A DNA stretch of 64,000 nucleotides, taken from NCBI RefSeq assembly GCF_012273895.1, contig NC_052104.1, forward strand, positions 1,922,001 to 1,986,000. Reading direction: 5' to 3'. Positions 1 to 11,400 of the stretch are shown here, piece by piece. The translations under genes were made by a program, and so were the position numbers. Origin of the DNA: Zerene cesonia. Its lineage: Eukaryota > Arthropoda > Insecta > Lepidoptera > Pieridae. Numbering within the stretch: position 1 is the stretch's first letter; each line of letters begins with the position of its first letter. Below the pieces are notes generated by a model. The model was not told the DNA's origin. It did no database searches and saw nothing but the letters and a program-made list of their open reading frames with translations.

Positions 1-1440
1 ACATAATAATCATTTTTAGATATTGAACAACATTTATTAAACATCTAAGCGAAAATACATCACAAGTAGTTTTTTGGTACGACACATATTTTTAAACATA
101 TCAACTTTATCATTTAAAAAGACTTTGTAGATAAATATTACCCAATACAAAATTGAACCTATAACAATTAAAATTAAAATTAAATTCGAACTATATACAG
201 TCATAATTTCCAATAAAAACAAACAACGCAAAATGATAACCCGTCTTCAAATTGACAAGCAATATTACACTTAAGCTTCCCAGATAATTGAAGACAATTT
301 CAAGTTCAGCTGTACAATTCCCAAGTTAGCAATAATTATCGTAGGCTTATCAAAAATAGAAGGATTAGAGTTAATATATATCACAAAATATATTCATCGA
401 CACCTTCGTTTTCAATGCCACGGAACTAAAACGATAGTCATACACCATCTACAGTTAAAGAACACAGAAATGAACACGAAAAGAAAGCTCAATAGCAAAT
501 AGATTTCACTACCCTACCGTAATCCTACAAAGAGAAATAATCTTAAAACCTACATAAAAAAGGTTAAGTCTAGATTGGCATTGAAAACAAAGCAAATAGG
601 CCTGGCATCATTATGGACCACTGAAAGAGAGGTATTCCATTAATTCACTCATTTCTTAAAACTTTAGCTTAAGGTTCTAAAATTCTATTATCGTAATATG
701 TTAGGTTTCGAAAAGCGTGCATAAATAAGAAGTGGCTGAACAGAAAGGCTAGTAATCTGAAAAGAAAAACAAACAGAAATAAGAAACAGATAAGAGATGT
801 CGTTTTCAGATGATGCTGTGATGAGTGAATGGCCAATCATTAGAGAGTATGAAGAATATAAGAATTTAGAAATATAGCTACAGTTAATATAGAAGAACAT
901 ATCATAGAATGTTTTTATCGTACACTTATTATATATAGTATAGACTTTGAAAACATCTAAACAGTTGAGTTTTTAGAGAATATATTAAGTATGACATTCA
1001 ACGATAAAGTTTTGTACAATGGTATGACAGTCATAGAGATCTTATCGCTAATATGAGTGAGTTTTTACGCTAAAAACGATAACTATCGCTATTGGTATCT
1101 ACTGCTATGGAATAATATAATTCTAATTAATTGTAAATGCGCTATACATTGATATCAATAGAAAGTTAAGAAATGTTAGCAAAGGAACTCAAAAAAAGAT
1201 GGAAAAAGGCGATAGTTATGTTTCAAAACTCACGCTAAATCTATACACAGGTTAAAACTATACAAATGAACTCTAGCCTAATACACAAACAAATATATTA
1301 TCTATAAATAATATAATCACTATAAACAATGGACGAACACATTATTCGAGCGAATGCAGTCTACACACGATCATTAAGTAAATTTCTAATTTACGGAAAT
1401 GCAACTTATTTTAGGCGCACTCTGACGTGATTAATTGCAA
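1..1440. other. AT-rich flank downstream of chp, no gene seen
   Basis: Short open frames here have no start context, splice signals or recognisable domains. I see no clear repeat family. Confidence 0.5.
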
Positions 1441-1445
1441 ATATA

Positions 1446-1451
1446 TTTATT
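1446..1451 (-). promoter_or_regulatory. Candidate polyadenylation signal AATAAA for chp
   Basis: TTTATT on the plus strand is AATAAA on the gene strand and is the first exact copy I see downstream of the stops, implying a 3' UTR of about 0.8-1 kb. An ATTAAA variant lies at 1555-1560. No cleavage site can be proved from sequence alone. Confidence 0.3.
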
Positions 1452-1839
1452 GGCTGTGCACACAATGTGACTACGTAATTTATGGATTCAAAGTAAAGTC
1501 TCATCGTTCTACACCGGCTAGCGGTTGATCTAGCTAATTAATATTGCACGGTTTTTTAATCGTATATTCCATGAAGATTGGGGGTCTAATCCTGTAATTA
1601 AAGTTCATTTTGTGGGAACTCTATCGGATGTGTTATAGCAACGGTCCCCTTGATGTTTCGTGGCACTAAATAATCAAACACACATTTCCAATAACACTTC
1701 AACGAAAGTGCCAAGCAACCCACGTGACCACGATTTTCACAATTCTCATATCACACGCCAATTTCCCAAAAGTCAATTCTTAGCAATTTCTCACACTTAA
1801 CCCTAAAAATTTTCGATTAACCCGGCCTTTTGGAAATTC

Positions 1840-2200
1840 GTCCCCTTTCATTTCAATAGATCATGCCTGTGTGTATATTGAATAAATAATATTTCCAAAA
1901 TTCCGGATCATTTCCCCATTTATCAGATTATTTCCCCAAGATGTCTTAGATAGTGCCACTAGGTTTCCCGGACACATCGAAAAGTGCCGAAATTTCCCAG
2001 ACAGTATCCTGCAATTTCCTGAACAGTGCCACGAAATTCCCTAGCCAACATTCCGAAAATTTCGAACCGTGATTCCCGAATGTTACTAGATGGACACTAG
2101 GTATCCCGGACAGTATCCTGGACCCACTGAATAGAGATATCCTGGATCCACTGGGCACAATGTCCCTAGATGGACACCAGGTATCCTGGCCAGTGGCAGA
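1840..2200. repeat. Degenerate short tandem repeats in the chp 3' UTR region
   Basis: Related modules recur: CTAGATGGACAC[T/C]AGGTATCC near 2087 and 2164, TATCCTGGA[C/T]CCACTG near 2112 and 2137, and repeated TTTCCC-type modules upstream. Units are imperfect and of mixed length. They lie just past the second stop on the gene strand. Confidence 0.55.
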
Positions 2201-2255
2201 GGGTGGGAGGAGCTCGTTAGGGCGTCGGCACGGGCACGACGACCGTCTCCAAGTG

Positions 2256-2402
2256 TCAGTCGTGCAGGATGGCGCCGGCGGGCGGGTCGGGCGGCAGGAT
2301 GCTCTCGTGCTCGCCGCCGCTCCGCACGTAGTTGCGGAAGTCGCGGATGTTGTCGCGAACCTGGACCAATTCGCGATAGAGGCCGTAGCACCAAAACAAA
2401 CC
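2256..2402 (-). CDS. chp: In-frame 48-codon extension after the chp TGA (possible readthrough or TGA/TGG difference)
   Basis: Directly after the TGA the same frame continues 48 codons to a second TGA at 2256-2258. It begins GLFWCYGLYRELVQVRDN and goes on with charged residues (IRDFRNYVRSGG) and a proline-rich end (ILPPDPP). Codons are GC-ending like the exon upstream. With the stop read as an amino acid, the tail becomes a membrane segment of about 20-24 residues followed by a charged cytoplasmic tail of about 40. A single G-to-A change of a Trp codon (TGG) would give the same picture. Confidence 0.5.
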   Translation of the reverse strand, partial: GLFWCYGLYRELVQVRDNIRDFRNYVRSGGEHESILPPDPPAGAILHD

Positions 2403-5400
2403 TCAAATGAGGAAGCTGGTGAGCACCAGCGCGAACACCGTGAGCACGTTGGACACGGTGAAGTAGCCGCGGCTCCAGCTGCAGTCCAGCTCTTTGGATA
2501 TTATCTGGTGGTGGACATTGTATCATGAATTGTCAATTATTATGGTAATAACGAAATATTAATATTTTTACTGTACTTGAAATGAATGATTTCATTGTAA
2601 AAGAACCTGAAAAATCTGAAAAAACTTCAAACGCTTTTATAAACTCTATTTGTATTGGATAGAAATACTGGTATAATAATTGTATGTACATACAGAAAAA
2701 AGCTGTATGTGCACAAACTGTGGTTACTTATACTTGAAAGATTGCCTTCTTTTGTCACGTTATCACAATATAAGGAGGATAAATTTTGCAGATTATGGGT
2801 TATATTGTTTAATTTAAAGAAGGACATAGCCTACATTATATTACGTAAGCAAAATTTTGAAAAGGACAACATTTGTATTCAGTATTAATGTACATATTCT
2901 GTGAGCAAGTAAACACAAATCATCTGGTATAAGTGCAGTGTTTTATATTTGCAATAAGGTAAGTGTTGTAAAAATAAGTTCAGAGCAGTGGGTGTTAGTG
3001 CAGTATGTGTAAGAATAGTGTGTGTAAGACTAGCGTGTTTAAGCGCACTGTGAGTAAGTACAGTGTATGTAATTGCAGTGTGTGCAAGACTAGCGTGTGT
3101 AAGCGCACTGTGTGTAAATGCGGTGTGTGTAAATGAAGTGTAAGTAAATGCAATGTGTGTAATAGAGTGTGTGCAAGAGCAGCGTGTTAAAGTGCAATCT
3201 GTGTAAGGCTAGTGTGTGCAGCGGGCAGCGGGTGCGTGTGCAGTGTGTGCAGCAGGCAGTGGGCGAGCACTCACATCGCTGAGCGTCCTGTTCTGGTAGG
3301 AGGGGCAGGTGGCGAGGCGCACGTCGTCGCGCGCGGCGCAGGCGGCCGGCGCCGCGCACAGGTACTGCCGCCGCTTGCGCGCCCACGCCTGGATCCACCT
3401 GCAGCGCGACATTTGTACGATTAGTCTCCAACTTCACTTTCATTTATGTTTTTATCTTTTATTTATACAATTATTTTTGCAGTTTTTTTTCAACATTTAT
3501 AATCGCCAAGTATCAAGCTCTCTGTTATAGGGAATATTTCACCAGATAAATTAGGATATATAATGTAATGAATGAAGCATGTTTAATGTAGTACCGTTTT
3601 TTGTTATTTTTATACAGAGGCTGTAGTTTTTGTTGTTTTGGTGTAAAGTACTATTTGAATAACGGAGAGTATGTATTGCATTTCTAAATTTGAATCCAAA
3701 AAAAAAAAGATTTTCTAATAATTTATATCGCCTAACACAACCAACTCGATTTAATATTAAAAATCAAACATACCCAATTCCACAGTCGCAGACTAAAGGA
3801 TTTCCTGCAACCAGGATGTCTTCAAGGAACAAATTATTGGGTACTCCGGGCCACTCCTTCCGCGCTGGGTTGGGAACTCGCTTCAGGTTGTTGTTCCTCA
3901 AGTCCAGCGATAAGTTCTTGATGTTCCCGTGTTTGTAGAACACTTCGAAGGATATGTCCTCGATGCTTGTGTTGAATATCGTCAGTTTCAACTCCTCTGA
4001 GCAAACGCCCTGTAAAAGCAAATTTTTATGCAAGATTTGAGTTAAAATGAAACTAAATTGTGTTATAAAAATAAATAGGGATCCACAAATATAGAGAGTA
4101 GATATCAATATCACCAATGGGGCTCCACTGAACAGTCGGATTCCTACCGACTCAAACCCACGGCCTCTTTCCCGGGAGCCGTGGATATCTATGCAACATT
4201 CCCCATTTATAACAGGTAGGTCTCAATTTCAATAACCACAAAATAAGTGATAGGACCTTGTGTTTGGACACATACTACTCCACATCTGGTGTATTAATAC
4301 TGGTAATTATAAACGAAACTCTAATTAGCAATACATCAAAATAAGTAAGTCCATAATGCAACTTACGCTAAGCAGATTTTGCGAGATAAACTTCAAGTCC
4401 CTTCCAGTCAACGTGATGTTATTCAGTTTACACGGCAAGTCGCCCGCCATCTCGTTCCCGAGGTCCACCTGCGAGCTCTCCACCGACAGGTACAAGTTCT
4501 CGAGCGCGGCGTTCTGTGACGTCATTTTCGGTATGTTGAAGTCCCGGACCATACCGTTCACGGATATTTTCAGTGTTCGTAATCCGTACATTTTGCTGAA
4601 CACGCCGTACTGGAAATTATAGGTGTAGTGTTAGGTGTTAATTTTTTATTTTTTAAATGACTATCAGAAATTTGGTGATATATGTATTGTAAAAATGATG
4701 TTGGTAAAAGCTCTTAGGTAAAATGTAAAAAATATATATATTTAAGGTGGATTTTTTTTCTTTGAAACTGTTAAGCAATTTATAAATAAATAGACTGAAA
4801 CTGTTATTCAAGGATCATTTTTAAATTTGTTTGATTTTCAAACTTCCAATATCAAAAAATACTACAATTGCATAACTTTGTAAGAGTAAAATATAAATTT
4901 TGTATTGAAAAACTTTATTGAATTGTGGCACAACCATCAGAAGTGGGATAATGATATTAACTTACCTCTAAGATACTCAAGCGCAGCTTAGTAACATCAA
5001 GATACTCAAGCCGCGGCGACAGCCCGTACAAGCTGGTGTTCATCAGCGCTGTTATTGGATTGCCGGAGAGAGACAACCAGCGGAGGTCGCTTAGGGAATG
5101 AGTAGCCTGAGAATGGGAATTATGAACGCTTTCATAAAATGCATTAATTTTGTGAGTAGAGAACTGAACATAGTATAACATTTTTTTAAGAAACACGAGT
5201 ACATATATGTTTTTGCCACCATAAATCAGATTTTTTTGTTTGCAAACCTTATAATAATAGCCTCTTAAACACTTTTTGACTTATATATTCATATAAAATG
5301 TTATTTAAACTGACTGATAATATAAATGAATATTCCATCTAGAAGATGTGAAAATGGCTATGCTTTTCTAAAATATAAAGAAACTCATTTTTTTAATTAG

Positions 5401-8400
5401 CCCTATAAACCACTGTCATGGGTAAATAGATACACAGATAAGATTAGTTGTGTTAATTTTTGTTACATCCACTGTACAAGTATTATGAAGTCATATGTAT
5501 ACAGTTTAAATGATATTACAAACAGAGACTAGAGTTTGAACACTCACCACGGGCACTTTAGTCAAATCGTTGAAGGATAAGTCGAATGCTCTCAAACGAG
5601 TGAGGTTAGCTGTGATGTCGGTTGGGATTGATGGAAGGTTGTTGTATGATAGATCCAGAGTTCTTAACTTCGGCAAGGGTAGTGAGGGTAGCTGTAAAAT
5701 TATAATTATAATTATCATATGTAAAAGATAAGTACAAATAGGATAAATTATCCCTACTATTATAAATGCAATGGTAAGAGTTACTTTCACATTTCTCTAT
5801 TTTCTCACTTCTTCACGCCTAAGCCACTGATTGTTTAAAAGATTCACCCTCGTAAGGATGTAGGGTTTTTATCTCGGAAATGCCCTATAAATGGAAACTA
5901 TCCAGAGAAAACTATGGGAGTACCTAATTTTCCTTTGACTATGCAGGTGTAGCGAGATACATAAAAATATAATGAAATACATACATACATGTATTTCTTT
6001 GTTATTAAAAATTTAAGATTTTGTTTGTATCGCTTTCAATGTGGTTCTCAATTCTTTGATTACAGTTTTTTTTGGTTATAACGAATGTATTTGTCATAAA
6101 CTACTTACAGTTTGCAGACTGACGTTCTTCAATCCAAGGTAAGACAGTCTCCTCTCAAGACCTTTGAAAATGTTTCCACCACGTTCACCATTGTTAAAAG
6201 GCAAGTTATTGCTCAAATCTAACCAACGCAATCTTGGCAAGGCCCCGAATGCACCGTTTTCAATTCTGACCAAGTGATTGTTTGATAGATCTAACCAAGC
6301 TAGAGACTGAAAAAATGTATAAAATTTAAATATCTAATCATCAAATACAGGACAATGCAAAAATGCTATTGTTAATACTCATTCCAACAAAACAATAATA
6401 AAATTCAAACACTACTTGCATTAGATAGAAAAAAATAAATAATACATATGTGCAAAATAAATCAGTGCAAAACACTAGACAAACATAACTTCAACAAAGG
6501 AAACAACATAAGCAGATGCAATATCTGAGAACAGAAATAATTAAGGTAAAGAGTTTTATTCAATTCAAAATTAGAATGCCGTTTAATTGGTTTATCTGAT
6601 TTCAACCTTAATGTTGCATCAATAAGTAGCATTATTGTAGTTATCAATATCGAAAATAACTATATAGACGGTACGGTATTGAGTTACCGTACAAACAGAT
6701 TGAAATAAGACAAACCAACGGAACGCTAAAAGAATTTGGAGTGTATTGCCAATCGTCTACCTTGTAGAAAATGTTCTGCGGATATTGCTTTTTATGGTGG
6801 AAGACCCTGGTGTGGTCGCGCCTAGCGGTGTGGTACATGTACTCATCGCTGTAGTCGCTGTCCTCGGGCCAGAACTCGCCCCCCTCGCCGCTCTGGACAT
6901 CACGTTAGCGCTACACTGGCTTGTTGGTACGTATTACGAATCGGGGTACTAGCGGGGTAGGGGCTAGCGGGAACCGCGTTATGACATAAGAGTCGAAACT
7001 TATTTTGATGACTATCAGGTACGTTTCGCGATGAGGTATTGATTTGATTTGGACGTGGACGTATAGAATAGGACGTGTAGTTACAGGAAAGATATAATGA
7101 GTTATCGCATACAACCACGTGTCGCGTAAAGCATATTTCATTTTAAGTTTCATAATATATTTGGAATACTTAATAGGGATTAAACTTTTTTTAAGTTTAG
7201 CTTATCAAGTTCTTTGTTTTGCAAATTCAATTATAAATAGGATATAGGTGATTTTAGATAAAAAGGCGAAAAATTTATACTGGTATAGCAAAATTGCGAA
7301 CATGGCTAAATTCAAATAATCTTTGAATTTTCAAAATACATTATGCAATGAAAAAGTTATTTAAAAAAAAAAAAGATTCGTAATATGTATCAACCTTCAT
7401 AGACATCACATTTGCATCACTGATCACAACTACAACATAAACTACAAATTACAATCATTAGTACAATCATAATTACGTGAATGTTTTAATTAACCCAAGT
7501 CCATAAAACAACAGAGGTCCTTAATGTGTTTGGTTTTTTTTTACGTTTATCACAGATTTATTATATGTCAAAATACATCGAAAAACATTCACGTATAATT
7601 TTTCAAGCTCAACGTTTCCTACTAATTAGATCGATCACAAGATTTTCACCATTAATAACATGAAACAAACTATTGAATAAATTTATAAAAATATACTTTA
7701 ATGTAATTTTATCTTTATTGGACATATGTAATTATTGCCAAAATTTGAAAATTTTAAGGATTTTTGGGACACTACGACCATAGAGCTGTTTCTAAGTAAT
7801 TATATCATTGCAATACTTGATGACTTCATAGTCTATAGTAGTCAACATTGAACTTTGCATTAAACCATATCCCATTAAGACCATTCAACTGTACAACATC
7901 AAACTTCAAGCGATCATTATCTACTTCGAAAGTATTTTTTCATAATAATACTCACCCTAAATCTTTGAACTAAATCTGGGATTGCCACCGCTGGTACAGT
8001 GTTGGAACTTAGATCTAGTTCTACTAGATTAGCTGCTGCTCCTGGTGATAGGGCGTTTGTAGGCATTCTTGATAAGTCATTGTTCGATAGATCTAGCCTA
8101 AATTAAACAAATTAATGTTAGTGCTACAAAAATAATGTGTATGAAATTAATTGATTGCACTATAAGAGTTTTGGTTTTCCGTAGCTGACTTTGTCTTTAT
8201 TGGTATGTATGGTATTCGTCTGTAATAATAATTCTGAAAATTATACTTGGTGTATAAAAATTAGTCCAACGTCGTTATTCACAGAAAATCATAACATTTT
8301 TAGTAAATGTCAAAGTTATTATGTTTATGAAACAATACAATTTTTATAGTTGTGTCATGATTATCATGCTTTATCATAACCATAAGTAAGTATATCATTG

Positions 8401-11400
8401 AAAAACTTTCTTCTAGAATGGAACTATCTGTATCAGAAGTATTTATCCAACAGTTTCACATCAATGTTACCTTTCCAAAGCTGCTGATAAAATAAGGTTA
8501 TCAGCCAAATTTCGAATACGGTTGTGAGACAAATCGACTGAAGTCAACATCTGCATATCATGGAACACTTCTACCGGTAGTTCAATTAAGTGATTATGTG
8601 ACAAGTCCAAAATCTGAAAATATATAATAATTTAGATAACACAGGCATTTCCGCATTAAAATCAACACACACAAAATAATAGTAATGAGAAACAATCACG
8701 AAGAAAAAAAAAAGAAAAAACGAACAAAGTACAGTTGAACAGAAATAAAGCAAAAACACAATGTGCGATGAAATCATAATTCATTGTTACTTCAATTGAC
8801 CGATTTACTCGCAAAAAACCATAAATCATTAAACCAAGTTGACGTCCACACAAGTCCATCATCTGTAATTAATTAAATTAAACATTTTTTATGATAATAA
8901 ATAAAATAAACAAAAAAAAAATAAAAAGTCAAAGAGAAATTTGTCATTTATTAAAATAACATTCTTTCTCTGCTGAATCGTCAAGTGACTCTTTCTCTTT
9001 TTTATTCTTAGCGATTGTTGTCTCTTTGTCTTTTCATGCAACGTATTTTCCAAAGTACTCACCTGTAGGTTTTTGACTTTCTTAAAGCAGTCATACTCCA
9101 TATGGAATATTTGATTATGTGATAGATCAAGGTATTGCAACATCAGCATAGAGCCAAACACTTCTCTCGTAATGTTCCTTATTTGGTTGTGTGATAAATG
9201 AAGTTCCGACAATGTCAAATCTGCGTGCCTGAAATTATTTTATTATTATTGTTGAATCACTTATAAATATTAAAGTATCAAAACAGTTATTAAATCAACA
9301 TTTTTAAACTAATAAAGATAATTAAATAATGATAAAAAAATTTCTATCCAACCTAAAGAAGTGAAAGTTTAACTAGCTGTTGTTTTATATCAAATTCTTA
9401 CCTAAAGTAATAGGGAGCGATGTAAGAGATGTTGTTATGTGAGAAATCCAAGACACGAATATTCACAGATACCGTCCCGAGACCTAAAACATAAGTCATT
9501 TCCACGGTTAACATCTAGGAATCACAGGGAAATGCAAAAATGTAATGTACATAATATAAACATCGCTAAAAACGTACAAAACAAACGATACGGCGACGCC
9601 GTAACAGCCCTCTTATCTGAATTTTCTGGGAAAATTAATAACGGAATTAGTTTGTAAATTTCCAAATAAAAATGAATAAATGCCAAATGAAAACCAATAA
9701 TAATCGAATCGAGAAAATCGATTTCGTCACGTCCGAATAAGAATTTTCCCGGAAAAGACCAATAAGTATGAAAAGCAATCATAGTTAAATATCTCTTAAT
9801 TCTATTTCCTTTGTTGATGTTACAGAGTAAATTTGTATAGTGTCGTCGAGAAAATTGATTTTTTCGATTTTCGTCATCAATGATACCTGCATGGAGCTGA
9901 ATAATGTTGGAGATGTTTAAATGTGTATGAATATTGATGATATTTATAACATGTCGCTGTTACGTGAATGTTATGACCATCGTGAAATCGAAAATCCATT
10001 AATTTCGATGTCTCGCTGTTAAATCCTTACCCCTAGTGGCTTGAAAAGAAAATAAAGTTAGAAAAGAAAGAATAACAAAAAATAAGGAAAGATAAAAGTC
10101 ACCTTGCTCGTCCAACGATATTAAGCCTGTGCAGATGCGAGATAAAAAGAAAGAACATAAATAGACAGTAATAAGAAATATAATAATAAAAAAGAAGCAA
10201 GAGGTAATTTAATCTGAATTTTCAATTTTCTATGAAAATTTCAGAACTAAATATAGAAAACTTTTGAAATGAAAACAAAATTCAGATAAGTTTAAAAAAA
10301 ATCACCCACAACCAAAATCATGTAGAATTGTCAGTAAAGTAAAATAATAAAATAAAGATAGACACAAATAAGAGTATGGCAGCAAGAAAATTAAAGAAAT
10401 AACACACAATAAATGCAATTATAACGAAACACACTTACTTTGCGCTTTAGGTGGTGGGTAGAAGTTAGATGAAAAGAAACTTGGTGCGTTAGAGTCGGTG
10501 AGTGAGATAATTTGGTTGTATGAAGCGTTCACTTTGAGTGCAGTCGCTGATCCCACTTGGTCGAATATCGAGAATTTAAACGTCTCTAGACGATTGAATG
10601 ATATGTCCAACCTGGGTGATAAAAATATTGTCGTCAATTTAATAACTTGTAATATTACATTTAAAACTGAAACTCAACAAAAAATTGTTATAAAACACTT
10701 CTTGTATGTTTAAAATGTATTTTATTTAATAATATAAAATTGATAAAGCCTACTAAATATACTAACTATGACGTCTATAAGTACTAAATATAACGTCCGG
10801 TATTTACTAATAAAATTATGATACGGTGTAGATCCATAATTCAGGATGGACTGATGAATTTTTTAAGCTTGTTTTAACACAATTAACCTATATTTATGTC
10901 TTAGTTGAAAAAAAAAAATAAAACTTAGATACGACGACGTCCTAATCTTTATTCAATTTATTGAATACCTGTTCGCCCAGGCTTCGCCCGTGGTACATTT
11001 CCGGAGTAAGAAGTACCTATAGCACTCGGGAATAATATAGCTTTCATGAAAGAAATTTTAAAATCGACCGCTAGTTTCGGAGTCTTTAGAGTACAAACAA
11101 AAAAAAACCTCTTTATTATATTAGTATAGATTAGAAAGCTTACTCTTTCAAAGCTGGCAAATTCTGGAACGCTTCTTCGCTAATATCGTTTAGTCTGTTC
11201 CCTTGTAGCTTGATAATTTTCACATTATCCAAACTCATGAAGGCTCGTCTCTCGATTGTTTCTATTAGGTTGTCCTCCATTAAGATTTCTTGCAATTCCC
11301 GAAGATCTACGAATGTGTGTTGGACGATTTTTGTCATTTTGTTGAAGGACAGATAAACGCCCAATAGCTGTTTGTGGATGTCTCCCTGGAATTAAATGAT

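Noticed and set aside
2400..2416. Alternative splice acceptor overlapping the TGA (CTCATTTGAG) as an explanation for the open downstream frame
   Set aside because: Entering there from the phase-0 donor of exon 23 gives a different reading frame from the one that continues the membrane segment.
2160..2528. Plus-strand 122-codon frame and minus-strand 146-codon frame over the last chp exon
   Set aside because: Both are out-of-frame shadows of the GC-rich last exon, whose true frame is fixed by phase and the LRR C-cap.
3090..3530. Frames of 67-117 codons on both strands around exon 23
   Set aside because: They overlap the C-cap exon and the minisatellite; only 3275-3398 fits the splice phases.
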